Below are positions 8,256 through 20,760 of a DNA stretch of 64,000 nt, in pieces (the stretch's first letter is position 1; the number at the start of each line of letters is the position of its first letter). The stretch covers positions 205,127 through 269,126 of the forward strand of contig NZ_HE578928.1 in assembly GCF_000313565.1 (NCBI RefSeq). The letters are read 5' to 3'. The notes under the pieces were generated by a model. It saw only the letters and a program-made list of their open reading frames with translations, was not told the origin of the DNA and searched no databases. This stretch comes from Dielma fastidiosa (GTDB taxonomy: Bacteria; Bacillota_I; Bacilli_A; Erysipelotrichales; Erysipelotrichaceae). The position numbers and the translations under genes are program-made.

Positions 8256-9483
8256 CAAATCGCTCCTTTATCTGTTTGAGGGCAGCCTCAATTGTTGAAT
8301 TATTATCTATTTCAAATTGACTGTATTTCTGATACAGCGGCATTCGTTCCTTTTCCATTGCCATCAGACGTTCTTTACTTGAGGAAAGCGGCCGGCTGTC
8401 ATCAACTAATAATGCGTCTAAATTACGCCGGATATGGAAGATAATACCATTTTGTGCCAATGAGCGCATATTCTCTTCGTTTTTTATAATGCCGCCGCCG
8501 CAGGAGATGATCAGCTTTGTCTGCTTCGCGAGATCTTTACAAATTGCTGTTTCTATTTCCCGAAACCTTGCTTCACCCTCTGTATCAAAGATTTCCCTGA
8601 TTGTGCGCTGTTCTCGGCGGACAATTTCTTCATCGATGTCAACCAAACGTTTATCACTGATTTTAGCCAATTCCTGTGACAATGTTGTTTTGCCGCTGCT
8701 TGGCATACCGATTATAACGATATTTGCCATATCCTTATAGATTTCATCAGTAATCTGATGTATTTTTTCATCATCAAGCGCTATGTCATGAAAGAATTCA
8801 CACGCTGCCTTTGCCTGTGCCACCAGCATCTTTAAACCATTCACATGCTTCAGCTTCAGTTCTTCCGCCTGTTGGCAGAGTCTGGTTGTCAATGGGTTAT
8901 AGATTACATCCGCTACTGCCTCCAATTGACCAAAATCAGCAAGATCGATGATTTGATCATCATTATTAGGATACATGCCAACGCTGGTAGCATTGATGAA
9001 CACTTGAATTTCCTGATGCTGTTTCAAGGCTTCATAGCTGATGATCGGCGCTGGCTTATTGCGGCCGGCAACCAGTATTTCCTTCGCTCCCATCGCTTTT
9101 AATACCGCCTGTGCCGTTTTACTTGTACCGCCGGTTCCCAGTACACAGCAGCATTTATCTTTAATGACAATGTTATGCTGCTTCAGCATCAGCATTAAAC
9201 CAGTAAAGTCGGTATTCGTCGCTATCAAGCGGCCATTGCGGTTGACAATTGCATTCACTGCATGAATTGCTAATGCCTGTTCATCAATTTCATCACAATA
9301 CTGCATTACTGTTTCCTTATAGGGAATTGTTACATTGATAGCTTTAAAAGCCTTTGTTTCCATGAATTCGACGAGCTGCTGCTCATCAAGTTCAATTAAT
9401 TCATAGGGCTGATCAATCAGTTTTTCATGTATCATTTTAGAAAAGCTGTGCCCTAGTTTTTTTCCGATTAATCCAATTCGCAT
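8236..9483 (-). CDS. aroE-aroK: Shikimate dehydrogenase - shikimate kinase fusion
   Basis: A 415-residue two-domain protein. Residues 1 to about 250 are shikimate dehydrogenase: GHSFSK, NVTIPYKE with the catalytic Lys, NTDFTG, the dinucleotide loop LGTGGTSKTA, and NATSVGMYPN. From about residue 255 to the end is shikimate kinase: P-loop IIGMPSSGKTTLS, DIDEEI, a GEARFRE-type Arg, SCGGG, and the lid DSRPL. The fusion carries two consecutive steps, dehydroshikimate to shikimate to shikimate-3-phosphate. ATG at 9483 has GAGGG at good distance; an ATG six codons earlier lies inside aroC. No frameshift separates the halves. Confidence 0.93.
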   Translation of the reverse strand: MRIGLIGKKLGHSFSKMIHEKLIDQPYELIELDEQQLVEFMETKAFKAINVTIPYKETVMQYCDEIDEQALAIHAVNAIVNRNGRLIATNTDFTGLMLMLKQHNIVIKDKCCCVLGTGGTSKTAQAVLKAMGAKEILVAGRNKPAPIISYEALKQHQEIQVFINATSVGMYPNNDDQIIDLADFGQLEAVADVIYNPLTTRLCQQAEELKLKHVNGLKMLVAQAKAACEFFHDIALDDEKIHQITDEIYKDMANIVIIGMPSSGKTTLSQELAKISDKRLVDIDEEIVRREQRTIREIFDTEGEARFREIETAICKDLAKQTKLIISCGGGIIKNEENMRSLAQNGIIFHIRRNLDALLVDDSRPLSSSKERLMAMEKERMPLYQKYSQFEIDNNSTIEAALKQIKERFDEVTCN

Positions 9484-9485
9484 AA

Positions 9486-10571
9486 TCAATCCCTCATCCA
9501 TTTACCGCCATAGGCTTCAACACATAAATCAAGCAGGCATAAAGCGGTCACTGCATCAACTACGACCCTTGCCCGATGGAAGATTGCTGGATCATGGCGT
9601 CCTTTCAATTCCAATATGGTTTCCTTTTTCTCATTGTAATCTACCGTCTGCTGCGGCTTGAAGATGCTTGGTGTAGGTTTAATTACCGTTCTGAATAAGA
9701 TTGGCATACCATTTGCGATACCGCCGTTGATACCGCCATTGTTATTTGTTTTTGAAACGATCTTATCACCGCTCATCAGCCATGCATCATTTGCTTCACT
9801 GCCATAATGATTGACAAAATCAAAGCCCATTCCGAATTCAACGCCCTTAACTGCTGGCACTGAGAATAGATACGCGCTTAGATTGCTCTCAATTGAATGG
9901 AAATAAGGCTCGCCGATGCCGGCCGGCACATTCAGAATCATTGTTTCAAGAATACCGCCAACACTGTCCTTTTGAGCTGCCGCTGCTTCTATCAGTTTGA
10001 TCATTGCACTTTGAGCATCATTGTCCAATACGGCAAAGTCCATGGCTGACAAAGCTTTTAAATCCGCGTTCAGATCATCAAATTCACGGTCATGAATATC
10101 CATACACTGCTTTATGTGGGTACCAATTAGAATGCCTTTTTTTTCAAGAATTTGTTGGGCGATCGCGCCTGCCGCTACCAACGGAGCAGTGATTCGGCCT
10201 GAGAAATGACCGCCGCCTCGGTAATCCTGACAGCCGTGATATTTCACATAGGCCGTGTAATCAGCATGTGAAGGTCTCAGCAGCTGCGGTGTATAATCTC
10301 TTGAATGCTGTTCCTTATTCATAATTTGAATATGCAGCGGTGTACCGGTTGTACAGCCATTAAAGAAACCGCTGGTTATATGAAACAAATCCTCCTCATG
10401 ACGCTGTGTTGATATCTTTCCCTTAGCCCGGCGTTTATCAAGCTGTGCCTGTACCGCATCAAGATTAAGCTTAATACCAGCTTCTAAACCGTCAATGACC
10501 ACACCGATTGATTCACCGTGGCTTTCACCATAAAGTGAAATCGTAATATTTTTACCGATTGTACTTTTCAT
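9486..10571 (-). CDS. aroC: Chorismate synthase
   Basis: A 361-residue FMN-dependent enzyme that converts EPSP to chorismate. Signature segments are GESHG near the N terminus, DKRRAKGKISTQRHEED, GCQDYRGGGHFSGR (the usual RSSGRET region in variant form), and NNNGGINGGIANG. Normal length. The ribosome site AGGAGG is 5 nt before the ATG. It is the second gene of the aro operon, after aroB. Confidence 0.94.
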   Translation of the reverse strand: MKSTIGKNITISLYGESHGESIGVVIDGLEAGIKLNLDAVQAQLDKRRAKGKISTQRHEEDLFHITSGFFNGCTTGTPLHIQIMNKEQHSRDYTPQLLRPSHADYTAYVKYHGCQDYRGGGHFSGRITAPLVAAGAIAQQILEKKGILIGTHIKQCMDIHDREFDDLNADLKALSAMDFAVLDNDAQSAMIKLIEAAAAQKDSVGGILETMILNVPAGIGEPYFHSIESNLSAYLFSVPAVKGVEFGMGFDFVNHYGSEANDAWLMSGDKIVSKTNNNGGINGGIANGMPILFRTVIKPTPSIFKPQQTVDYNEKKETILELKGRHDPAIFHRARVVVDAVTALCLLDLCVEAYGGKWMRD

Positions 10572-10580
10572 GAAAACCTC

Positions 10581-11600
10581 CTATAAGTATTTTCTTAATG
10601 TCTCAATATCAACATCAATTAACTGCGCGTGACCAATTTCTTCAACCTGAACGATGGTAACCTTTTTGCCATCGGCTTTTTTATCATTGAATATTAAATG
10701 AATCACTTCATCCGGATCATAAGCCGCATCAATCGGCAGATTCATTTTAGTCAATATCGCCTGTAGACGCTGTTTAATTTCCTCATTCTCGATAATTTTC
10801 ATCATACCGATGCTGACACATTCTCCATGATAATAATCATGAAGGTGGTACAGACTCTCAACCGCATGACCAATGGTATGACCAAAATTTAATATTTTAC
10901 GAAGATTGGCTTCCTTTTCATCAGCCTCAACCACTTTCTTCTTGACGATTAAGGAGCGGGTAATGATCTCCTCAAGAACCTCATCCGGTTCATTATTCTG
11001 GAAATCGGCGTCATGCTTCTCAAAAAGCTCAAACAATTCAGGATCAGCAATTAAGCCTTCCTTGACCGCTTCCGCCAGACCGTTATAGTAATGCCGGCGC
11101 GGCAGTGTTTTTAGGGTTGTTAAGTCGACAATTACCACTTCCGGGTGGTAAAAGGTTCCCAATACATTTTTTACTTCATCAAGATTGATTGCGACCTTGC
11201 CGCCGATGCTGGAATCAATCTGTGACAGTGTTGTGGTTGGAATTGAAGAAAAATGGATGCCTCTTTTAAAGGTAGCCGCTACAAATCCGCTTAAGTCTCC
11301 GATGACACCGCCGCCCAGCGCAAGTATTAAATCATTTCTTGAGAAGTTCAATTCCAGAAGCTTCATGCAGATCTGTTGATAAACACGAACGCTTTTAGCC
11401 CCCTCACCCTGTTCAGTAATAAACAAATGACCGTTAGGGCATTGTGACAAAACAAGCTGCTGATATTCAGCGGGAACTCCCTCATCAGTGATAATCATAA
11501 CCTTGCGGTTCAGATCAATATAATCTGCCAGCCGTGTTATCGCGTTTCTGACAATTACAATACGGCTGCTTGCTTCACTTAAGTTAACTGATAATTCCAT
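10581..11600 (-). CDS. aroB: 3-dehydroquinate synthase
   Basis: A 339-residue NAD- and metal-dependent enzyme that cyclises DAHP to 3-dehydroquinate. The motifs are EGAKSV, LALGGGVIGDLSGFVAATFKRGI, PTTTLSQIDSSIGGKVAIN, and NFGHTIGHAVE, which carries metal ligands. I chose ATG at 11600 because AAGGAGATC precedes it by the right distance. The frame stays open to 11690, but that extension would run through the attenuator hairpin. It is the first gene of the aro operon and lies 22 nt after that terminator. Confidence 0.93.
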   Translation of the reverse strand: MELSVNLSEASSRIVIVRNAITRLADYIDLNRKVMIITDEGVPAEYQQLVLSQCPNGHLFITEQGEGAKSVRVYQQICMKLLELNFSRNDLILALGGGVIGDLSGFVAATFKRGIHFSSIPTTTLSQIDSSIGGKVAINLDEVKNVLGTFYHPEVVIVDLTTLKTLPRRHYYNGLAEAVKEGLIADPELFELFEKHDADFQNNEPDEVLEEIITRSLIVKKKVVEADEKEANLRKILNFGHTIGHAVESLYHLHDYYHGECVSIGMMKIIENEEIKQRLQAILTKMNLPIDAAYDPDEVIHLIFNDKKADGKKVTIVQVEEIGHAQLIDVDIETLRKYL

Positions 11601-11621
11601 ATTCTGATCTCCTTTTCTAAT

Positions 11622-11653
11622 AAAAAAAGCATCCGTCTTACCAGAATGCTTTG
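11622..11653 (-). terminator. Attenuator hairpin before aroB
   Basis: On the minus strand AAAGCATTC...GGATGCTTT is followed by a run of seven T. It lies between the promoter and the aroB ribosome site, so it can only serve as a conditional terminator of the operon's own transcript. Confidence 0.75.
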
Positions 11654-11745
11654 TTATGCCCCTCTTTTGATTAAAAGTCAAAATGACCAATCGTATTTCG
11701 AATTGGTTTATCGGGGCCTAGCAATAAAAGTAAAAGACTGACGCT
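11622..11745 (-). promoter_or_regulatory. Structured leader RNA of the aro operon (candidate riboswitch or attenuator)
   Basis: On the minus strand the leader can fold into a three-helix junction. P1 is GCCCC (11713-11717) with GGGGC (11658-11662). P2 is ACCAAT with ATTGGT (11686-11707). P3 is TTTTGA with TCAAAA (11665-11683). A terminator follows at 11622-11653. The segment at 11730-11745 (AGCGTCAGTCTTTTAC) can instead pair with the 3' half of the terminator (13 pairs, one mismatch, a 2-nt bulge), which would act as an antiterminator. I do not recognise it as a T-box or any standard riboswitch. The ligand is unknown; an aromatic amino acid or pathway intermediate is a guess. Confidence 0.55.
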
Positions 11746-11771
11746 TTATTTAACATTGTTTTCATGCTTCA

Positions 11772-11800
11772 AGTTTAAAACAAATTAAAATGAATTGCAA
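11772..11800 (-). promoter_or_regulatory. Promoter of the aro operon
   Basis: On the minus strand TTGCAA (11795-11800) and TAAACT (11772-11777) are separated by 17 bp. The expected start site is near 11765, giving a leader of about 165 nt before aroB. Confidence 0.6.
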
Positions 11801-12161
11801 GTAAAAAATGAAAGAATTTCACTATTCCATGAAAATTCATATCAACACTGTTACATTTATTAGCTATCAGAAAAACATTTATTTTGAAATAGACCTATGA
11901 TACACTAAAGCAACCTTTCTTCTATCTTCAGTATATCATTCCTATTGACCAAAATCAAAAATATTTCATTTTTGGTCAATAGAAACATCTTTTATAAATA
12001 AGGTTCCCATTAATCCACGATTTACTATATTCTTGAAAAAATATTGAGATAATAAACTCTTTAATTTGAAAGATGAACGTTATTATATTCATGGTTGAAC
12101 ATATTGTAAGTTCTTTTAAAGTATTACACTGAGAGATAATACAGAAATACATAGCCCAAAA
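11801..12161. other. Intergenic stretch without a recognisable gene
   Basis: AT-rich DNA between the aro promoter and the terminator of the bgl operon. The only open frames are short and lack convincing ribosome sites. I see no RNA gene or repeat here. Confidence 0.6.
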
Positions 12162-12205
12162 CAAAAAAAGAGTTTACTGAGGTTCTAAAACTCAATTAAC
12201 TCTTT
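12162..12205 (-). terminator. Terminator of the beta-glucoside operon
   Basis: On the minus strand AAAGAGTT...AACTCTTT, with an inner TGAG/CTCA pairing, is followed by a T-run. It lies about 165 nt after the 6-phospho-beta-glucosidase gene; nothing coding is seen between them. Confidence 0.7.
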
Positions 12206-12369
12206 CATTGTTATAACAGTTTATTAATCTAAATCTTTACTCAATGAAAATATTTCCCAGCTCATAACAGGATGAGATTTCTATTCTCATCAGCTCTAAA
12301 TGAATAGTTATCCATAATTATGAATAACAGACAATATTTTAGAAAGATTTGGAATGTACTTCATTTAGC

Positions 12370-15637
<3,268 letters not shown>

Positions 15638-15650
15638 TTTAATTCTCCTT

Positions 15651-16484
15651 TTATTTGTTGTTTAATATACGTTTTATGTGAATCGCTAAATAAAGTAATT
15701 CAGTATCTGGAATATTGATTCCTTTCTGCTGGAGGAAATAACGTTTAATCTTCTTGCAGCATTTGAACTCTTCGTTAAAGTGATCCTTTAAAGTTTCATA
15801 TAGTTTTTCATCTTCCGCAAATGCCTGATTCTTTAAAACTCTTTCAATAAAGAATTTTAGGTGAACCATAAACCGATCAAAAGCCAAAGAATTCTCATCA
15901 AGATTAATCTGAAAGTGGAACTTAATGATTGAAAGAATTGCTTGAATCATTGTGACGGTTTCACTTACATAGCTTGAATCCTCTACATTCACACTGGCTT
16001 CTACAAGATGGATTGCAATATAACCGGCTTCATCTTCAGGCAGTTCAACACCTAACTCACGCTTAATAATGGCCAATGACTCAAGTCCGATGCTGTACTC
16101 ACTGTGGTAATATTTCTTTATTTCCCATAAGAGTGCGTTTTTAAGCGGCATGCCTTTTTCCATTCTCTCTAGCGCAAAACTGATATGGTCAGTAATTGAA
16201 ATATAGATGTTATCACTTAACTCCTTATCCAATGTCTGTTTGGCATAATCAATAATGAGATTAGCGATACGAACATGTTCCTGAGGTATTTCAAGCAGCA
16301 GATCACTCAGCTTCTGAGCTGTGTTTTCATCTGTGATACGATGTATCTTTTCGACCATCGACATATCGATCTCATCGTCTGCTTTTTTCTTATAACCCAG
16401 TCCACATCCCATAATAAGTACTTCATTGCCCTTTTCGTCAAAAGAACGCACCAGATTGTTGTTAATGACCTTATTTACTTTCAT
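15651..16484 (-). CDS. licT: LicT/BglG-family transcription antiterminator
   Basis: A 277-residue RNA-binding regulator. Residues 1-56 form the CAT RNA-binding domain (KVINNNLVRSFDEKGNEVLIMGCGLGY). Two PRD domains follow, at about 65-170 and 172-277, each with conserved His residues that PTS phosphotransfer modifies (TDHISFALERMEKG, AIHLVEA, FMVHLKFFIERVL, LAIHIKRIL). It is the first gene of the bgl operon and lies directly behind its own RAT and terminator, so it should be autoregulated: sugar present, RAT stabilised, read-through. Confidence 0.94.
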   Translation of the reverse strand: MKVNKVINNNLVRSFDEKGNEVLIMGCGLGYKKKADDEIDMSMVEKIHRITDENTAQKLSDLLLEIPQEHVRIANLIIDYAKQTLDKELSDNIYISITDHISFALERMEKGMPLKNALLWEIKKYYHSEYSIGLESLAIIKRELGVELPEDEAGYIAIHLVEASVNVEDSSYVSETVTMIQAILSIIKFHFQINLDENSLAFDRFMVHLKFFIERVLKNQAFAEDEKLYETLKDHFNEEFKCCKKIKRYFLQQKGINIPDTELLYLAIHIKRILNNK

Positions 16485-16501
16485 AGGTTCCTCCCTGCTA
16501 C

Positions 16502-16557
16502 AAAAAAAAGCTACACCACAACATAAAAAACCTAAAAAGTTTCTTATGTGGTATAGC
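16502..16557 (-). terminator. LicT-controlled terminator before licT
   Basis: On the minus strand GCTATACCACATAAG pairs with ATGTTGTGGTGTAGC and is followed by eight T. The 5' arm overlaps the RAT, so formation of one excludes the other. Confidence 0.9.
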
Positions 16558-16578
16558 CTGCATTACCAGTAACAATCC
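16550..16578 (-). promoter_or_regulatory. RAT (ribonucleic antiterminator) bound by LicT
   Basis: The minus-strand sequence begins GGATTGTTACTGGTAATGC and ends AGGCTATACC, matching the LicT/SacY-type RAT pattern (GGATTGTTACTG...GCAGGC). It overlaps the following terminator by 8 nt. Confidence 0.9.
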
Positions 16579-16592
16579 ATCTTTATGGATAA

Positions 16593-16621
16593 AGATTAGC
16601 ACGTTTATTGTTGCTTGTCAA
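16593..16621 (-). promoter_or_regulatory. Promoter of the licT-bgl operon
   Basis: On the minus strand TTGACA (16616-16621), 17 bp, then TAATCT (16593-16598). This puts the start site a few bases before the RAT. Confidence 0.75.
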
Positions 16622-16668
16622 CGCTTACAAAAAATAAAATTTAATAATACTTGTTTAAAAAGCCTTAT

Positions 16669-17301
16669 TTAATCATTCCCATGTCTTTTCTCATAAGAGA
16701 ACTTACATCCGCAGTAATCCTGCCGATAAAGATTATTCTCTCTTGACAGCTCCAGTCCGCGGTCAATCCCGCGCTTCTTTTTAAAATCTGAATAAAAATA
16801 CTTCACATTAGGATATTTTACTGACAGCTTACGGCCTACATCATTCAATATCTGACTGTTTTTCTGCCGTGATATCGTCATTACGGTTGTGAAATAGTCA
16901 AAGGCATGCTCACTTGCATAGGCATAAGCTTCATTCATTCTTAACGTATAACACATAACACAGCGGCTGCCGCCCTCTGGTTCATCCTTCAAAACAGCAA
17001 TCTTTTCAGTATAAGCCTCACCCATATAAGGCGGTACAATCAGCTTTACCTCATAACCGGTCTTTTCCCGCCAAGTATTTAAATACTGGCGTAGTTCCTG
17101 CAGACGGCGTGCATATTCATTTTCCGGATAAATATTGGAATTATTATAATAAATAGTGATATCAAAATAAGGACATAAGAACTCAAGCGGAAAGGCGCTG
17201 CATGGTGCACAGCATGCGTGCAGCAGCAGTTTTGGATGCAAGTTATCCCGCTTTATAGCTTCAAGTTCATCAACGCTCTGCTGATAATAATTAATTTTCA
17301 T
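16669..17301 (-). CDS. queH: Epoxyqueuosine reductase QueH
   Basis: A 210-residue enzyme for the last step of tRNA queuosine synthesis, reduction of epoxyqueuosine. It carries the QueH cysteines: HACCAPCS near residue 28, SRCVMCY near 112-118, and CGCKF near the C terminus. These would bind an Fe-S cluster and a metal. It is unrelated to the cobalamin-dependent QueG. The ATG overlaps the queA stop (TAATG), so it is the third gene of a tgt-queA-queH operon. Confidence 0.93.
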   Translation of the reverse strand: MKINYYQQSVDELEAIKRDNLHPKLLLHACCAPCSAFPLEFLCPYFDITIYYNNSNIYPENEYARRLQELRQYLNTWREKTGYEVKLIVPPYMGEAYTEKIAVLKDEPEGGSRCVMCYTLRMNEAYAYASEHAFDYFTTVMTISRQKNSQILNDVGRKLSVKYPNVKYFYSDFKKKRGIDRGLELSRENNLYRQDYCGCKFSYEKRHGND

Positions 17302-18323
17302 TATTCAATAAACATACTGTCACCAAAGGAGAAGAAACGATATTTCTCATCAATGGCTTCTTGGTATGCTTTCATAATTAATTCTTTGCTTGCCAGCGCA
17401 CTTACCAGCATAACCAGTGTGGACTTTGGCAAATGGAAATTAGTAATCAGCGCGTCGATGGCTTTGAACTCATAACCGGGATAAATGAAAATATCAGTCT
17501 CTTCAGCGCATGCCTGAAATTGTCCATATTTCTGCATGATAGCCTCAAGTGTACGACAGCTTGTCGTACCGATTGCGATGATTCTTCTGCCCTCTGACTT
17601 CGCTTGATTTAAACGCTGCGCAGTGTCCGCATCCATCATATAAAATTCTGAATGCATGTGATGCTCCAGCACATCTTCCGTATCCATTGGCCGGAAAGTG
17701 CCAAGCCCTACATGCAGTGTAACATCTTCAACCTCAACACCCATCGCTTTAATTTTCGCAAACAGCGCGTCAGTGAAATGCAGCCCAGCCGTCGGCGCCG
17801 CAGCGGAGCCCTTAACCTTGGCATATACGGTCTGATAACGTTCAGGATCTTCTAGCTTCTCCTTGATATAAGGTGGCAGCGGCACATTGCCGAGATGGTC
17901 AAGAATCTCATAGAAGATTCCCTCATAAATCATTTTAAAGGTACGCAAACCTTTTTCACCGATACCAATACATTCTGCCTTTAACTCACCCTCGCCAAAG
18001 CTGATCACCGTACCCATTTTCACAACACGGGCATTGCCGACCAAGCACTCCCAAACATCGCCTTCCTGCTTCAAAAGCAATAGTTCAACATGAGCATTTG
18101 TCTCTTCTTTAGTCCCAAATAAACGGGCGGGAATAACACGGGTATTATTGCGCACCAAGACATCTCCGGGTTTCAGATAGTCACATAAATCATAGAAATG
18201 ACGATGTTCAATCTCACCGGTTGAACGATGCAGAACTAAAAGACGCGATTCGCTCCGTTCCTTTAAAGGCGTCTGAGCAATCAGTTCCTCAGGCAGATCA
18301 AAATCAAATTCACTTGTTTTCAT
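17301..18323 (-). CDS. queA: S-adenosylmethionine:tRNA ribosyltransferase-isomerase
   Basis: A 340-residue enzyme that transfers and isomerises the ribosyl part of SAM onto preQ1 in tRNA, giving epoxyqueuosine. Family landmarks are [15 protein letters not shown] at the N terminus, [16 protein letters not shown], and TTSCRTLEA. Normal length. The RBS GAGGGG is well placed, and the gene begins one base after the tgt stop. Confidence 0.95.
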   Translation of the reverse strand: MKTSEFDFDLPEELIAQTPLKERSESRLLVLHRSTGEIEHRHFYDLCDYLKPGDVLVRNNTRVIPARLFGTKEETNAHVELLLLKQEGDVWECLVGNARVVKMGTVISFGEGELKAECIGIGEKGLRTFKMIYEGIFYEILDHLGNVPLPPYIKEKLEDPERYQTVYAKVKGSAAAPTAGLHFTDALFAKIKAMGVEVEDVTLHVGLGTFRPMDTEDVLEHHMHSEFYMMDADTAQRLNQAKSEGRRIIAIGTTSCRTLEAIMQKYGQFQACAEETDIFIYPGYEFKAIDALITNFHLPKSTLVMLVSALASKELIMKAYQEAIDEKYRFFSFGDSMFIE

Positions 18324-18324
18324 A

Positions 18325-19476
<1,152 letters not shown>

Positions 19477-19526
19477 TTATTATTTTATCACAAATCAGAC
19501 TCTGAACACAAACATTCAATCCAATA

Positions 19527-20098
19527 TTACTTCAATTCGTAAAGTAACTTAATGAGATATATTCTCTTAAAGTTCAAAATAATTAATTCTTTATGAATAT
19601 CTGTATTATCAATTAATGATAATATACTTTTATCAAGATTAACTAAATTATCTTCTTTGCCATAAAGTAATTTGGTATATTCCTTATTCTTTCTCCATTT
19701 TTATCAAAAAATTCAGACAAACATAATACAAAATCTAAATTACTAAGAGCCAAATTATAAGTAATTGTACTAGTTCTATAAGATGAATAGATAAAGAATT
19801 TGTTATATTTGATATATTTTTTAATTCAGATAATTTTAATCTACATAAATCTTTTGGTTTATTGGTAGTGAATTTATCTTCTTTTTTTAGAATATTTTTA
19901 TAAAAATCTTTAGGATTTAATTTTGTACTAATTCCTGTTAAATGTTTAAATTCATCTTTTTCAAAAATAATTTCTATATACTGATTATTGTTATAAACAT
20001 ATAAATATGTTTTTATACCAAATTATTATATATTAACGAAGCTTGATGTGCTTCTTCTATAATATTTGTTATATTCGTTTTAGTATTTACCCCACATT
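19527..20098 (-). pseudogene. Decayed PBECR4-like (phage/element toxin-domain) gene
   Basis: Joining three minus-strand frames gives one continuous protein-like sequence with two to three frameshifts. It starts near NITNIIEEAHQASLIYNN, runs through TYLYVYNNNQYIEIIFEKDE, FKHLTGISTKLNPKDFYKN and YSSYRTSTITYNLALSN, and ends near IYLIKLLYELK with a stop at 19527-19529. The FKHLTGI...NPKDFY pattern resembles PBECR4 domains, nuclease-like domains carried by phages and conjugative elements. No single frame is intact, so the gene is dead. The domain name is from memory of the motif. Confidence 0.6.
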
Positions 20099-20165
20099 TT
20101 ATCAATGACACCCAGCTGCCTTTCTCGCGGCGCTGTTCCTTCCTGTATTTCAATGTCACTACTTT

Positions 20166-20366
20166 CTACCTATCGGTATTGGAGTCGCACCCGAGCACTT
20201 GTCTTCTAATAGTTAATCTCCTTTCTTTTCGGCCACAAAAAAAGCAGGTACTCTCCTCAATAATAATCCTGCATTTTAATTCATGGTCATAATAGGTCTT
20301 ATCAACCGTTTTTATATAGGCATAGTCACACACCTCATCACCTTCCTTCAAGGTAAAGAAAAACAC
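20166..20366 (-). pseudogene. Short remnant ORF of mobile-element type
   Basis: A 66-residue frame with EGDEVCDYAYIKTVDKTYYDHEL and a Cys pair (CFFC). After its stop, sequence in a neighbouring frame (VTLKYRKEQRREKGSW) still reads as protein and leads into the PBECR4-like pseudogene. It looks like a broken accessory gene, but I do not recognise a family. It could be noise. Confidence 0.3.
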
Positions 20367-20386
20367 CGCCTAATTGAACGGTGTTT
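20353..20386 (-). terminator. Hairpin with T-run in the remnant region
   Basis: On the minus strand AAACACCG...CGGTGTTT is followed by TTCTTT. It is isolated in decayed DNA; any present function is uncertain. Confidence 0.45.
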
Positions 20387-20551
20387 AGATGAATAAGGTA
20401 TTTGGTGGAAGTGCCAATTCCACATTTCTTTTGACCTTACGGTGCGTAGCAGCACATTCTCTACTTCAAATACCTATTCCTATCCTATACATATTATAGC
20501 CATTTTATTCTTTTTTATAAAGTAACTTATGCTTGTCGATAAGTTTAATAA

Positions 20552-20749
20552 CCTTCCTATCATTCTAAGAAAAAAGCAGTATTCAAAAAACGTGAAAATC
20601 GAAAGTTTCTCAAGGGAAGACTCTTCCAAGATTATAAGATATATATCGAGGAAAATGAAACAGCTGGGATTGTTCAAATGGACACTGTCTATAATGATGG
20701 AACAAAGGGGCAAGGTATCACTTTACGAATTGAAGTCCTATATTACTGA
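20552..20749 (+). pseudogene. IS30-like transposase fragment
   Basis: An open frame of 65 codons between stops contains KKAVFKKRENRKFLKGR, DYKIYIEEN and GIVQMDTVYNDGTKGQG, then ends. This resembles the stretch of IS30-family transposases that carries the first catalytic Asp (QMDTV). There is no start codon and neither the N nor the C terminus, so it is a remnant. A different frame over the same DNA is open for 101 codons but shows no family features. Confidence 0.5.
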
Positions 20750-20760
20750 AAAAGACAGCT

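Noticed and set aside
11600-11690. Longer N terminus for AroB
   Set aside because: It would run through the attenuator hairpin and has no ribosome site; ATG at 11600 has an excellent one.
11622-11800. T-box, TPP or purine riboswitch for the aro leader
   Set aside because: No T-box AGGGTGG sequence, and the junction lacks the conserved core bases of the purine and TPP classes as I know them.
11976-12164. 62-codon frame on the minus strand
   Set aside because: It overlaps the bgl terminator T-run, is AT-driven in composition, and has no convincing ribosome site.
16502-16578. Ordinary end-of-gene terminator for the upstream queH region
   Set aside because: queH reads in the same direction but starts downstream of the bgl promoter on the other side; the RAT overlap shows this is the LicT-controlled leader.
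20480-20713. 77-codon frame on the minus strand
   Set aside because: It is the antisense of the IS30-like fragment, which reads better as protein on the plus strand.
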